Origin: Fibrobacterota bacterium
GTDB taxonomy: Bacteria > Fibrobacterota > Fibrobacteria > UBA11236
Assembly (NCBI GenBank): GCA_023249635.1
Contig: JAHFCH010000007.1
Coordinates: 1 to 64,000 of the forward strand
DNA: 64,000 nt
Direction of reading: 5' to 3'
The translations under genes were made by a program, and so were the position numbers. Shown here piece after piece: positions 25,346 through 36,962 of the stretch; the first letter of the stretch is position 1, and each line of letters starts with the position of its first letter. Under the pieces are notes generated by a model that saw nothing but the letters and a program-made list of their open reading frames with translations, did no database searches and was not told where the DNA came from.

Positions 25346-27874
25346 TTACCGTGGCGCGGCGGACGGTTTCAGGAAGAACAACCCCTCGCCCAGACTACTC
25401 TCCGGCGGGAGCGCGCCCGCGCGGGTATTCCAGATCTCCCGGCCGTCGGCGGCCAGCACCGAGAAGGCGGGGATGCCCGCAGCGCTCCGACGCAGCTCCG
25501 GGTATCCCGCGATCAGCCTGCCCCCAACGGAAGGGCGCAGGGCGCGGCCATCGCGCAGGCGCACGGCCTTGACCGGACCCGTGGTCGTCGCCAAGCTGCG
25601 GGAGGCCACGGTAAGCGTAGTCCCATCATCGAAATGTACGGTACGGGCCACGGCATCGGGATTGTAGGCCGCGTAGGTACGCACTGAGGCCTTGTCGAAC
25701 ACCGCGTAGCACGGGAAGTCGGCCAGCACGCCCGGCTGCACCGTGCCCATGGCGTCGAGGTTCTTCACCAGGTGATAGATATGCGCCTTGCTTTCGCCGT
25801 CGAAGGCTCCATAGCCATTGAAGCCCCCGAACCGTTGCAAGGCTGCGGCGGGATCGGCGAAGGCCAGGGCTCCCCAGATCACGTCGTCCCACGAGCCGGT
25901 CTTTCCCTGGTAGCGGTAGGGATGGTTGTACATCCAATCCACATTGGCCTTGATGTTGGCGGGATGCCAGCCCAGGTATACCGACCCTGAATTCAAAGGC
26001 AGGAAATTGATGCCATGGATGTAGTTGGCCGAGGCCCCGAAGAAGGTATTGTAGGCGCCGCCCGCCCCGAGCACCTGGCCCACGTTGGGATTGGGGAAGA
26101 GCGGCGGGAACACGGCCTTGTCGGCGTCGAACCAGTATTGCTGCACGGCGTTGGCTTCCGTCGCGTACATCCAGATGGCCTGATCCCGCAAGGCCCGGTT
26201 GCCGGTATGCAGCGCCCACAAGTACAGGCCGGTATGGAAGTTCATGGCCTCGGAAGAGCTTTCCTGGTTGTTGCCGCGCCCGTAATACTCGCTGCCATGG
26301 GCCCAACTATGCCCGGCGTAGGGATCGAAATTGCGCAGGCGCGGGAAGCGCGCGTCCGCATCTTCCACGTTGGCCACATCGCGGATGAGCAGGTCGACCA
26401 TGCCGCCCCAAGCGGTCGGCGCGGCCCAAGCGGGATCGAATTGGGCGACGGCCGAAGCCGCCAGGATGAAATACCCGTAATGGAAATGGTGATCGTTCTC
26501 CTCATCGTCGGAATGGAAAGAGGCGGGATACCCGAACAGGCTGTTCCATTTTGCGCTGTAATGGAATACCTGGTTGGTCTTGCCCGGCTGGGCCGTGAAC
26601 CAGTTCTCGAGTTTGGCCTTGAGCTTGGCGACGCAGGCGTCCCGGGCCGCCGTGTTCCCTATTTGGTCCGCGATAGGCGCGAGCAAAGCCACACGACCGA
26701 GGCTCTTGCCCGATCCGTAGGTATCCCCGTCCGCGATGGCGTATCCGGACTCCCCATTCACGTATCCCTGCAACGCGGCCTTGTCGTAGCCCTTGTCCGG
26801 GAATACCGGAAGGATGCCGTGGAAAGGCATGACGGTGGTGATGAGGTTGCCCGCCATGAGTTTCATGGCCCCGCGCGGGGAGGCGTACAGGTATCCGGTT
26901 TGCGGATCCGCGCTGTAAATCCATTGATGCCGATAGAGGGCCTGCAGCGTGCGCGACTCGGTCCCCTCCTTGGCTTGGGTCTCCGTGGTCAGGGTCGTGG
27001 TCACCAGGGATGCCTTCTCGTCGTACGCCCAGGCCGCGCGGGTGCGGGTGACGAAGGCGTAAGCATGGGCCCGGAACAGGGCCAGGGCTTGCCGACGCGC
27101 GGCGTCGTCCGCCAGGCCGCTGGGGAGGATGGCCACCGAGAGGTAATCCTTACCCGCGAGCGAGGAAACCCGCGCGTTACCCGTGCCGGTCCAAGCCGAT
27201 CCGGTGGGCGCGAAGATGCCGTAGTGGTGGCCGTTTACCGTAACCCCCAGGACGGCGCCCTCTTCCAGCCATATCGCCGGGTCCGCGGCGAAGCTAAGCT
27301 TGGCGCTTCCCCCTTTGATCGCGAAGAAGGCATAGGGGTTGCCGTGGGCCAGTGTCGCGCGCAGGTTCATCGCTCCCTGGGTCCAATCCGCCGTCACCGC
27401 CCAATCGGAGTAACCGGCCGTTTTGGAGAGGGGAACGTTAAGGCCTTCGATGCCCACGGTGAGATCGGCCGCATGCGGGTACTCATAAGTCCCGCCGGTC
27501 CATTCCCATTCCCAATCCATCCCCTTGGTGGCCACGTCGGGATAGCCCATTTCCAATCCGGTGGGCGCGCCCCGGATCGACAAGGGATGGGGATAGCTTT
27601 TCCCCGAATTGCCGTGCTGGTTGGGCACGCGTTTATACAGGAATGAGGACCACCATTCGTTGGTGGCGACGGGTTGCTTGAAATCCGGGGTAACTTGCGG
27701 GTCAACGGGGACCCCCAGGGAATCGGCCGGAAGTTTGCGGCCCGCGGGCAGGGAGGCGGTATAGCTCCCTTTACCCACAGTTACGATTTGCGCGTGGGTG
27801 GCCGGGGTGGCTGCGAACGACACCCCCATGGCGATGGCAAGATACTGGCGGCGGCCGCGCAAAAATTGCGGCAT
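25346..27874 (-). CDS. Secreted GH81 endo-beta-1,3-glucanase with sorting-type tail
   Basis: The 842-residue enzyme is predicted to hydrolyse beta-1,3-glucan (laminarin, curdlan, fungal wall glucan). The GH81 landmarks are NEWWSSFLYKR near the N-terminus, ENDHHFHYGYF in the catalytic region, and WAHG followed by GNNQESSSEA, where E538 and E542 are the likely catalytic Glu residues. The start at 27874 is chosen because GGAGGG lies 8 bases upstream; an in-frame codon at 27901 lacks this. A signal peptide precedes AQIV. The last 40 residues (FSVLAADGREIW ... LGEGLFFLKP) form the clearest type IX-like sorting tail in the window. The enzyme would act outside the cell. The 157 bases between this gene and the divergent kinase gene should hold both promoters. 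Confidence 0.9.
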   Translation of the reverse strand: MPQFLRGRRQYLAIAMGVSFAATPATHAQIVTVGKGSYTASLPAGRKLPADSLGVPVDPQVTPDFKQPVATNEWWSSFLYKRVPNQHGNSGKSYPHPLSIRGAPTGLEMGYPDVATKGMDWEWEWTGGTYEYPHAADLTVGIEGLNVPLSKTAGYSDWAVTADWTQGAMNLRATLAHGNPYAFFAIKGGSAKLSFAADPAIWLEEGAVLGVTVNGHHYGIFAPTGSAWTGTGNARVSSLAGKDYLSVAILPSGLADDAARRQALALFRAHAYAFVTRTRAAWAYDEKASLVTTTLTTETQAKEGTESRTLQALYRHQWIYSADPQTGYLYASPRGAMKLMAGNLITTVMPFHGILPVFPDKGYDKAALQGYVNGESGYAIADGDTYGSGKSLGRVALLAPIADQIGNTAARDACVAKLKAKLENWFTAQPGKTNQVFHYSAKWNSLFGYPASFHSDDEENDHHFHYGYFILAASAVAQFDPAWAAPTAWGGMVDLLIRDVANVEDADARFPRLRNFDPYAGHSWAHGSEYYGRGNNQESSSEAMNFHTGLYLWALHTGNRALRDQAIWMYATEANAVQQYWFDADKAVFPPLFPNPNVGQVLGAGGAYNTFFGASANYIHGINFLPLNSGSVYLGWHPANIKANVDWMYNHPYRYQGKTGSWDDVIWGALAFADPAAALQRFGGFNGYGAFDGESKAHIYHLVKNLDAMGTVQPGVLADFPCYAVFDKASVRTYAAYNPDAVARTVHFDDGTTLTVASRSLATTTGPVKAVRLRDGRALRPSVGGRLIAGYPELRRSAAGIPAFSVLAADGREIWNTRAGALPPESSLGEGLFFLKPSAAPR

Positions 27875-28031
27875 ATCCGTTCCCTCCAATCTCTTCCCCA
27901 CGCTTAAGTTACGGCGCCGTCACCTTTCTTTCCGGGCGTTAGGGTTTTCGCGCGGGGTCATAACCGACCCGGCACTTTCCCTCCCGGGTCAGGGAATCGT
28001 ATAATCCGAGCATAGGGGCCAAGGGGAACTT

Positions 28032-29579
<1,548 letters not shown>

Positions 29580-29706
29580 GCAACCGCGAAGCGCGGCTTG
29601 CCGCCCGGCGGGCCGAACGGCGTTTGCGTCTAAATCGTCCCATACTCCCCGGAAAACGCCACGTATCTCCGCTCCCGGCCTGGGTAGCTCGATGTAGATT
29701 AGCGGT

Positions 29707-30789
29707 ATGCGAATCGTCGCTCTCCGAACCGTCCCTATCCTGCTCGCCAGCCTGTCCTTGGCGCAGGCCGCGCCGGGCCGCATCTATTGGCTGGATTTGA
29801 AAGCGGGCGGATCGGTATGGGGCGCCGATCAGGATGGCGCCGGCGCCAAGGCGCTGGTGACCGGACAAGGCCTGGACGGACCCGACGGCTTGGCCGTGGA
29901 TGCGCCGCATGGCAAGATCTACTGGACCAACATGAACGAAGGCACCGATCAGGGCAGCCTGCAACGCGCGGACCTGGACGGATCGCACGTCGAATACGTC
30001 ATCAAGCCCGGTGGGGCGCATACTCCCAAGCAATTGCAGATCGACGCCGTGCACAGCCGCTTGTACTGGTGCAATCGCGACGGCTTCACCATCGCCCGCG
30101 CCCATCTCGACGGTACGCAACCGGAACTCTTGATCACCGGCGGCCTCCAGAACCCGGTGGGCATGGCTTTGGATCTGGAAAACAGCCTGTTCTATTTCTC
30201 CGATAAGAATGCGCAGACCATTCAACGCGCGCAAATGAACGCCGCCCCCGGGACCCTGACCGGCCGTAAGGACATCGAAACCCTTTTCTCCGGATTGGCG
30301 CGGCCCATCGACCTGGCCTTGGATTTGGAGCAGGACAAGATTTACTGGACCGATCGGGACGAGGGCACGGTGCATCGCGCGCCCATCGAGATACCCGCCG
30401 GAAAGACCGCCGCCAATCGGGGCGATATTGAAACCCTTGTGAAGGGATTGAATACACCTATCGGCATGGCGCTGGACCTCAAGGCGGGAAAACTGTATTG
30501 GACCGAAGGCGGCAACGGAGCGGTGGGCCGGGCCAATCTCGATGGTACCGGCAAAGAAACCTTGGTGCCTGGCAAGGCGGGTTCTTTCGGCACCGGCATC
30601 ACCTACGTCGCCTCCGACGCGGGCGTAGCCATCAACAACCCCGGCTCCGCGCCCAAGGGGAAATCCGTCCCGTTGTCCCCCGACGCGGACGCAAGCAAAA
30701 TCGCCACTTTCCCTGGTTGGGATGCCCTGGGACTGCCCGGTGCGCCCAAAGCCCCGCGCCTGCGCTTTCCCGCCTTAAAAGCGCGTTAA
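29707..30789 (+). CDS. Secreted YWTD-type beta-propeller protein
   Basis: The 360-residue product has a signal peptide (residues 1 to about 22) and about six repeats of the LDL-receptor class B / YWTD kind: GRIYWLD, GKIYWTN, SRLYWCN, SLFYFSD, DKIYWTD and GKLYWTE, each followed by an I/L-x-R-A-x-L-D-G strand. This predicts a six-bladed propeller. Such proteins bind other proteins or glycans and are rarely catalytic. The last 60 residues are Pro/Ala/Lys-rich with no propeller blade. It lies between the kinase and TreY genes with 127- and 51-base gaps and is probably a separate unit. Function unknown; extracytoplasmic location is supported. Confidence 0.75.
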   Translation: MRIVALRTVPILLASLSLAQAAPGRIYWLDLKAGGSVWGADQDGAGAKALVTGQGLDGPDGLAVDAPHGKIYWTNMNEGTDQGSLQRADLDGSHVEYVIKPGGAHTPKQLQIDAVHSRLYWCNRDGFTIARAHLDGTQPELLITGGLQNPVGMALDLENSLFYFSDKNAQTIQRAQMNAAPGTLTGRKDIETLFSGLARPIDLALDLEQDKIYWTDRDEGTVHRAPIEIPAGKTAANRGDIETLVKGLNTPIGMALDLKAGKLYWTEGGNGAVGRANLDGTGKETLVPGKAGSFGTGITYVASDAGVAINNPGSAPKGKSVPLSPDADASKIATFPGWDALGLPGAPKAPRLRFPALKAR

Positions 30790-30840
30790 AATACTCCTTT
30801 CGGGGTTGCGCTCCCCCGCCCCGCGATTTTCTTTAAGCCC

Positions 30841-33645
30841 ATGATCCGGCTGCCGCTTTCCACGTATCGCGTACAATTCCACAAGGGTTTCGGCTTCAAC
30901 GCCGCGCGCGAGATTGCCCCTTACCTGGCCGAGCTGGGCATTTCCGATTTATACGCTTCCCCCATCTTCAAGGCGCGCGAAGGCAGCGAACACGGATACG
31001 ATGTGGTCGATCACGGCGCCGCCAATCCCGAGTTGGGATCGCAGGAAGAGATGGAGGCCTTGTCGCGGGCCTTACGCGAACGTAGCATGGGCTGGCTGCA
31101 GGACATCGTGCCCAACCACATGGCCTACCATCCCGAAAACCGCATGCTCATGGACGTGCTCGAGAACGGGCCGCAATCGCGCTTCCTAAACTTCTTCGAC
31201 ATCGAATGGAACCATCATGACGAAAGCCTGAAGGGCAAATTGCTCGCGCCCATCCTGGGGGGCTTTTTCGGGGAATGCCTCGAGAACGGCGACTTCACCC
31301 TCGAGTTCGGATCCCAAGGCCTCTCCATCCGCTATTTTTCCCATGTATTCCCCTTGCGCATCGAATCGTACGCCGATGTGCTCGGCGGCGATCCGCCCGG
31401 TCTGCGCAAGCGCATGGAACGCGGGCATCCCGATCATGTCAAGTTGATGGGCGTGTTCTACGTCCTCAAGAATCTGCCCGATCGCAACGACAGCGGCGAG
31501 CGCTACGATCAGATCAATTTCATCAAAGCCATGTTGTGGGAATTGTACGAGGCCAATCCCGTCATCCGCTTGTTCCTGGACGAAAGCGTTCGCGGCTACA
31601 ACGGCTCCAAGGGCAACCCCGCCAGCTTCAAGCGGCTCTCGACCTTGTTGTCCCAGCAGAATTACCGCCTGGCCTATTGGCGCGTAGGCGTGGAAGAGGT
31701 CAACTACCGGCGTTTCTTCGCCGTCAACGATCTCATCTCCCTGCGCGTGGAGGATCAGGAGGTCTTCGATCGCGTGCATCATCTGCCGCTGCGCTTGCTG
31801 TCCGCGGGCATCTTCACCGGGCTGCGCATCGATCATATCGACGGCCTGTACCATCCCCAGCAATACCTGCAGCGCCTTCGCGAAGCGGCCCCCGAGGCTT
31901 TCGTGGTGGTGGAGAAGATCCTGGCCGGCGGCGAACCCCTAAAGCCCAACTGGCCCATCCAGGGGACCACGGGCTACGATTTCCTCAACGCCGTCACTGG
32001 CCTGTTCTGCATGGGCGCCCATGCCGATCGCATGGACGCCGTTTACCGCGAATTTACCGGCGTCAACGTCTCGTGCGGGGCACTCGCCAACGAGGAGAAG
32101 CGCCTGCTCATCGATAAGGATCTATACGGGGGGTTGGAGAACCTGGTATACCAGCTCAAGGCCATCGCCAGCCGCTTCACCCACGCCTCCGACTTCACCC
32201 TCTCGGGTTTCCGCAAGGCCTTGGAAGAGGCCTTCGTGCATTTTCCCGTCTACCGCACCTATATCAACGAGGATGGCGCGGACGATCGCGATCGTCAGGT
32301 GATCGCCTGGACCATGGAAAAGGCCCGGGCCGGCCTCCCCAGCCACGTGCACGAAATCGATTTCATCGAACGCATGCTGCTCGCCCAGGGCCAAAACGAT
32401 TACGGCAGTCAGGAGAAGCGGGACGCCCTGGAATTCGCCATGCGCCTGCAGCAATTCACCTCGCCCCTGATGGCCAAGGGCATCGAGGATACCTTCCTCT
32501 ACGTATACAACCGGCTCATCAGTCTCAACGAGGTGGGCGGCAATCCCGACGTGTTCGGATCGACCCCGGAAGAGTTCCACGCCTTCAATCGGCAACGGCT
32601 GGCCGCCTGGCCGCATACCCTGAACGCCACGGCCACCCACGATACCAAGCGCGGGGAGGACGCCCGCGCCCGCATCAACGTGATTTCGGAACTGCCCGCC
32701 GAATGGGAGGCCAAGGTCACGGAATGGCACCGGGCCACCCAGCCGCTGAAACAACGCCGCGCCTCCGCCATTCCCGATCGCAACGACGAGTATTCCCTGT
32801 ACCAGGCCCTGCTGGGCTCCTGGCCCTTCGCCGAAAGCGAGCTCTCCGCCTTTCCCGGGCGCATGCGCGACTACCTGGTGAAGGCCGTGCGCGAAGCCAA
32901 GGTGCATACCGTATGGGTCAAGCCCGACCGCGAATACGAAGAAGGCTTCTTGGCCTTCTTGGATAAAATCCTGGATCCTGCGACGGGCAAAACCTTCCGG
33001 GATTCTTTCCTGCCCTTCCAGCGCAAAGTCGCCTGGTACGGTATGTGGAACGGGCTGTCCCAGACGTTGCTCAAGATCGCTTCGCCCGGTCTCCCGGATT
33101 TCTACCAGGGCAACGAGATGTGGGATCTGGACCTGGTGGACCCGGACAACCGCCGCCCCGTGGATTACGGGACGCGCATGCGCGCCCTGCAATTCATCCG
33201 CGCCCGCGAAGCCGTCGACGTCCCCGGCCTACTGCGCGAATTGCTGGAACGCCCCCAGGACGGCCGCTGCAAGCTCTACCTGGTCTACCGCGCCCTCAAG
33301 ACCCGCGCCGCCAACCCCTCGGTATTCCAATACGGCGAATACCTGCCGCTTACCGTCGAAGGCGCCCGCAAGGAATCCGTCATCGCCTTCGCCCGCAGCT
33401 TCGGCCGTAACTGGTATGTTACCGTAGCCCCCCGCTTCCTCTCCGCCTTCGTCCCCGAAGGCCGCCTCCCCTTAGGCCGCGACCTCTGGTCCGACACCCG
33501 CCTCCGCCTCCCCGGCAACGGCCCCCAACGCTGGACCGATACCCTCTCTGGTTCCGAACTGGAAGTCGAAAGCGGAGCCCTCCTACTAGGCGACATCCTC
33601 GTCCGCTTCCCCACCGCCCTGCTGGCCGGCCAAACCGGATCTTAA
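30841..33645 (+). CDS. treY: Malto-oligosyltrehalose synthase (GH13_26)
   Basis: Converts the reducing-end glucose of malto-oligosaccharides or glycogen chains to a trehalosyl unit. The 934-residue protein starts with the typical TreY N-terminus (STYRVQFHKGFGF) and carries DIVPNHMAY, the nucleophile Asp in GLRIDHIDGL (D331), the acid/base Glu in VVVEKIL (E358), and THDTKRGED in the fourth conserved region. Length is slightly above the usual range because of a long insert near 490-560. TreZ, which releases trehalose from the product, is not in the window. A TreS-maltokinase fusion is present 25 kb away, so trehalose metabolism is probably dispersed. Cytoplasmic; no signal peptide. Confidence 0.93.
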   Translation: MIRLPLSTYRVQFHKGFGFNAAREIAPYLAELGISDLYASPIFKAREGSEHGYDVVDHGAANPELGSQEEMEALSRALRERSMGWLQDIVPNHMAYHPENRMLMDVLENGPQSRFLNFFDIEWNHHDESLKGKLLAPILGGFFGECLENGDFTLEFGSQGLSIRYFSHVFPLRIESYADVLGGDPPGLRKRMERGHPDHVKLMGVFYVLKNLPDRNDSGERYDQINFIKAMLWELYEANPVIRLFLDESVRGYNGSKGNPASFKRLSTLLSQQNYRLAYWRVGVEEVNYRRFFAVNDLISLRVEDQEVFDRVHHLPLRLLSAGIFTGLRIDHIDGLYHPQQYLQRLREAAPEAFVVVEKILAGGEPLKPNWPIQGTTGYDFLNAVTGLFCMGAHADRMDAVYREFTGVNVSCGALANEEKRLLIDKDLYGGLENLVYQLKAIASRFTHASDFTLSGFRKALEEAFVHFPVYRTYINEDGADDRDRQVIAWTMEKARAGLPSHVHEIDFIERMLLAQGQNDYGSQEKRDALEFAMRLQQFTSPLMAKGIEDTFLYVYNRLISLNEVGGNPDVFGSTPEEFHAFNRQRLAAWPHTLNATATHDTKRGEDARARINVISELPAEWEAKVTEWHRATQPLKQRRASAIPDRNDEYSLYQALLGSWPFAESELSAFPGRMRDYLVKAVREAKVHTVWVKPDREYEEGFLAFLDKILDPATGKTFRDSFLPFQRKVAWYGMWNGLSQTLLKIASPGLPDFYQGNEMWDLDLVDPDNRRPVDYGTRMRALQFIRAREAVDVPGLLRELLERPQDGRCKLYLVYRALKTRAANPSVFQYGEYLPLTVEGARKESVIAFARSFGRNWYVTVAPRFLSAFVPEGRLPLGRDLWSDTRLRLPGNGPQRWTDTLSGSELEVESGALLLGDILVRFPTALLAGQTGS

Positions 33646-33660
33646 GACGAAATCCGAAGG

Positions 33661-35598
33661 TCAGAGGGCGGGAGGGAGGGAGTGGTCCCGATCCGGAAGG
33701 AGCTTTCCCAGGGCATCGCGTAACCCGGCGGTTTCCCCAGGCCCGGCGGGGCTAAATCCGATCCGGCCCCTCGATGCGGCAGGGCCTCGGGTAAGGGCGC
33801 GCCCACGGGAACCGGGGGGCCGCGGAAGGATGCCGGTGGGACCGAAGTCGGCCAAGGGACGCTTCCAGATGCCGCCGAGGTAGATCCCTGCGTATAGATA
33901 TCCATCCTGGATACGCATGCTCTGCACCTGATGCGAAACCGGTAGGCCGGCATTGGCGGGCGTCCAGGTCGCGCCATTATCCCTGGACACGTGGAAGCCG
34001 GAATCCGAGGCGACGAAGGCCACGTCGGCATGTTCCAGGAATCCGGAAATGCGGTGAATCCCGGTGCTGTCGAGGGGATGCGTCCAGGTACGGCCCCCAT
34101 CGAGGGACCGGAACACCCCTTCCCCATAGGTACCCGCCAACAAGGCGGGACCGGACGCGCCCACCGCAAGCAGCTCGCTGGCGGCCAAAGGGGCCGGCAC
34201 GAGTTTCCACCCCGAAACGGTATCATAGCGCGCGACGCCGTATGAGGTAGGCGCGTAAATGCCATCGGGCCCAAGTGCCACCATACCGATTCGTTCCGGA
34301 TCGGAACCTCCCATAGTGAGACCGAAAGTGCGGCCCGAATCCAGGGAGACGAAAATCTGACCGGCGTTGGTCTCCAAGAAGAGACGCCTCCCGATCGCGG
34401 TGAGGCTATGCGCTTCGGTGCCCGGAAAGTCGGCCCGTTTTTCCCAGTGCTTCCCCAGATCTGCTGTACAGAAAACGCCGCCATAGTTTACGAAGGCCAA
34501 GACCGACACTCCCATGACGGCCAGCGCACGCGCCGGGCCCGCGGTCGGTGAAGGATCCTTCTCGAGAGTCCAATGCGCGCCCGAGTCGGTCGTGGCGTAG
34601 ATCCCGTAAGGGCTCGCCGCCAGCATACGTCCGGCGCCAAGCCCGGCGAAAGCGTTAATCGGGCCAATGCCGATGCCGGTATTGGCCCCGGCCCAGGTCG
34701 CGCCTTGATCCTGAGACCGGTAAACGCCGTGGAAGCAGCCCGCGAAGAGGTACCCATCCAGGCCGATGATTTCCGTAACCGTGGAGGTGTTCCGCAGGTT
34801 GAAGAAAGAGGAATCCCGCGTCCAGGTCGTGCCGTCGTCTGCGGATATCCGCAACCCATCGATGGCTTGCGCGAAAAGGCGCGTCCCCACGGCGTCGAAG
34901 GACCAGTACCCCGCCGAAACGGACTCGCCGAAAGGCTCCAGCCGCGTCCAATGCGCCCCGCTGTCAGCGGAGCGGAACAAGCGGGATTCGGTGCGCATGA
35001 AAAAGTACCGATCGTTGCGGCTGAGCCCCCGTCCCAGGGAATCGCCGGGCCCGGGATCGGACCGGGTCCAGTTGGCCCCATTATCGAGAGATCGGTAGAA
35101 TCCCCGGTAGGTGGAAGCCAGGATGGTTTTTCCGGATACGACAATCCCGAACACCATGCCCGCCATGCCTGCCGGAGTGACCCTTTCCCAATAGGCGCCC
35201 CAGTCCGCCGTCCGATAGACGCCGCCATGGTCGGTCCCCGCATAAAGGGTATCGCCCACGAACTCCAAGGTACGGACCGCACTGTCGGCAAGCCCGGTAT
35301 TGGATCGGATGAAAGGGACACCCTCGCTTAGGCGCGCATATATCCCCTGTTGGCAGCCCACGAAAACCGCGCCCTTGCGCGCGGCAAGGCTCATTCGCAA
35401 CCCGCCCCCATCCAAGCCCCAACCGTATTCCTCCCAAGTGGCGCCCCGATCCCGGGACCGGTTCGCCCCATGGTTATGCACCACATAAAGGTCCGTCCCA
35501 TCCCCGGCAATCCCTTGAATGCCCTGGCCCGTAGGCCCATTCGTAGGCGACCAAGCCCCCATGGCCAGCACAGGCAACAAAAGCAGAAGCCGGATCAT
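33661..35598 (-). CDS. Secreted multi-bladed BNR/sialidase-like propeller protein
   Basis: The 645-residue protein starts at 35598, where the signal peptide MIRLLLLLPVLAMGA begins; an in-frame codon 48 bases upstream would put a polar stretch before it. It has about a dozen Asp-box-like repeats (S-x-D-x-G-x-x-W: SRDRGATW, SLDNGANW, SADSGAHW, SQDQGATW, SLDGGRTW, SRDNGATW), which suggests two stacked propellers as in some xyloglucanase-like and photosystem-assembly-like folds. Catalytic residues were not identified. The C-terminus contains GLRDALGKLLP, similar to the other degenerate sorting tails here. It converges on treY with a 15-base gap. Confidence 0.7.
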   Translation of the reverse strand: MIRLLLLLPVLAMGAWSPTNGPTGQGIQGIAGDGTDLYVVHNHGANRSRDRGATWEEYGWGLDGGGLRMSLAARKGAVFVGCQQGIYARLSEGVPFIRSNTGLADSAVRTLEFVGDTLYAGTDHGGVYRTADWGAYWERVTPAGMAGMVFGIVVSGKTILASTYRGFYRSLDNGANWTRSDPGPGDSLGRGLSRNDRYFFMRTESRLFRSADSGAHWTRLEPFGESVSAGYWSFDAVGTRLFAQAIDGLRISADDGTTWTRDSSFFNLRNTSTVTEIIGLDGYLFAGCFHGVYRSQDQGATWAGANTGIGIGPINAFAGLGAGRMLAASPYGIYATTDSGAHWTLEKDPSPTAGPARALAVMGVSVLAFVNYGGVFCTADLGKHWEKRADFPGTEAHSLTAIGRRLFLETNAGQIFVSLDSGRTFGLTMGGSDPERIGMVALGPDGIYAPTSYGVARYDTVSGWKLVPAPLAASELLAVGASGPALLAGTYGEGVFRSLDGGRTWTHPLDSTGIHRISGFLEHADVAFVASDSGFHVSRDNGATWTPANAGLPVSHQVQSMRIQDGYLYAGIYLGGIWKRPLADFGPTGILPRPPGSRGRALTRGPAASRGRIGFSPAGPGETAGLRDALGKLLPDRDHSLPPAL

Positions 35599-35802
35599 AA
35601 GCGAAATATAGTCACCCCCCGGAAGCCAACCCTCACCAAGGTTCATGGTGATCCTAAACCCTCACAACATCGCCGACCACCCCCAAGCCTCCCTCCGCGC
35701 CAACAGACCCACCTCTTGCGGAAGCCCCCAGGTAGCGCCGGCAGAACCTTGAGAGTGCGCCCAAGGCGCCCATCACCTTATTCATTTTCGGGATTAAATA
35801 GC

Positions 35803-35831
35803 GAGAGGGCGGTCGCTATGGCCGCCCTCTC
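35803..35831 (-). terminator. Strong hairpin after the first lipoprotein gene
   Basis: A perfect 10-bp inverted repeat, GAGAGGGCGG / CCGCCCTCTC, with a 9-base loop lies 56 bases downstream of the minus-strand lipoprotein stop. The sequence after the stem on the minus strand is AT-rich but lacks a true T-run, so it may be a weak or factor-assisted terminator. Confidence 0.5.
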
Positions 35832-35886
35832 ATGCGAGTTCGACGCCCAGCTATAGGGCGCCGTCGCGAGTGTCCGCTCAAAGACT

Positions 35887-36756
35887 TTAGTTGAGGACCG
35901 TGCCCGGCACCGTACCGTTCACGATGACTTTGCCCACCTTGCCCAGGGTTACGGTCAGCTTGCCGGTGCCCGTGGTCGGGCCGACCCAGTTCAAGGTCAC
36001 GGCGCGGGTGTCGTCGTTGCCGGCGGTCACCGAGAAGGTGGAGGCGCCGCTGTAGAGGATGCCGGAGTAGGTGTGCAGGCTGCCGTAGGCTTCCAGGGTC
36101 ACGGTATGCGAGCCGGGGGTGATGTAATCGAAGTACAGGCTGACGTTGGCGCCGCCTGCGAAAAAGGTCGAGGCCAACACCGAGTCGCCGCGGATGATGC
36201 CGTCCACCTTGAGCACTACCCGGTTCAGGTTCAGCTTGTCCTTGCCGGTGCCCGAAGTGGAGGAGGCGATGCTATCGGGCAGGGTGTTGAAATTGGCCTG
36301 GTACATGGCGAAGCGCGAGGTGAGGTTGAGGCTGACGGCGGTGGTATCGGCAGGCTTCACGAAAAAGGAAGCGGTGCTGCCGGTGTGGATGACGGAATCC
36401 TTGGCGTCGAGGCTCTTGGCCGTCACCACCCAGTTGCGCAGGGGCTTGAGGGTCAACGTGCGGAGCACGGTAACCACGTCGTTACCCGAGACCGCGGCGG
36501 TATCGCGCACGGTGTCGGCGGGGGTCGCGGAAGAGACGGCGGTGAGGATGAGCTTGGAGAGGTTGATGGTCGAGGACTTCGACAGCGCGCCGACCTTGCC
36601 CAGCAGAACCGTGGACTTGACCGTGCCGTCCGCTTCCTGCGTCGGCAGGACGCCGTTGTCCGCGGAAGCCGAGTTGGGGTTGGCGCCGCAGTGCATCAGC
36701 ACCGGGGTTGCGAGGGCGATGAAGGTCTTTACGAGGGTCTGCTTATCCAGGCGCAT
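35887..36756 (-). CDS. Lipoprotein, tandem paralogue 1
   Basis: The 289-residue product has a lipoprotein-type N-terminus with candidate lipidated Cys at C23 (LMHC, an imperfect lipobox). It is strikingly similar along its whole length to the next gene upstream: shared segments include LILTAVSSATPADTVRD, SVIHTGST, MYQANFNTLPDSIASSTSG, GTGKDKL and WVGPTTGTGKLTVTLG. The sequence is rich in Ser, Thr and Val with alternating strands, suggesting tandem immunoglobulin-like beta-sandwich domains. No catalytic motif or known family was recognised. GGAGAG lies upstream of the ATG at somewhat long spacing. It shares an upstream element with its paralogue. Likely a periplasmic or surface structural or binding protein; function unknown. 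Confidence 0.75.
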   Translation of the reverse strand: MRLDKQTLVKTFIALATPVLMHCGANPNSASADNGVLPTQEADGTVKSTVLLGKVGALSKSSTINLSKLILTAVSSATPADTVRDTAAVSGNDVVTVLRTLTLKPLRNWVVTAKSLDAKDSVIHTGSTASFFVKPADTTAVSLNLTSRFAMYQANFNTLPDSIASSTSGTGKDKLNLNRVVLKVDGIIRGDSVLASTFFAGGANVSLYFDYITPGSHTVTLEAYGSLHTYSGILYSGASTFSVTAGNDDTRAVTLNWVGPTTGTGKLTVTLGKVGKVIVNGTVPGTVLN

Positions 36757-36785
36757 TTTTATTTTCTCTCCGTTGTTCCTTTCCT

Positions 36786-36836
36786 ATTATCGACCCTGGC
36801 GCCCCCGGCTTAACATCAAAGTTGAAGTAAACCTTT
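36786..36836 (-). promoter_or_regulatory. Conserved upstream element and -10-like box of lipoprotein 1
   Basis: On the minus strand, ACTTCAACTTT within 36816-36836 is followed 24 bases later by GATAAT (36786-36791), 30 bases before the ATG. The same arrangement precedes the paralogous gene, with identical spacing. It probably marks a shared promoter or activator site. No convincing conserved -35 hexamer sits between the two parts. Confidence 0.4.
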
Positions 36837-36889
36837 AACTCGTGCGGCCTATCACTCAGGCATTCCCCTACCCCGGTTTGAGGCCTTCT

Positions 36890-36920
36890 AAAAAAAGCGG
36901 GGTGGCCTCCCGACCACCCC
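36890..36920 (-). terminator. Rho-independent terminator after lipoprotein 2
   Basis: On the minus strand GGGGTGG, an 8-base loop and CCACCCC are followed by GC and a run of seven T. It lies 43 bases after the stop of the upstream lipoprotein gene, so the two paralogues are probably transcribed separately. Confidence 0.75.
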
Positions 36921-36962
36921 TCCTCTGGTCCTGCGGGACCTTGCGAACTTTGATTTTGATTC

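Noticed and set aside
26015-27646. 543-codon open frame antisense to GH81
   Set aside because: Shadow of a well-supported GH81 gene; composition is Gly/Arg/Val with no domain.
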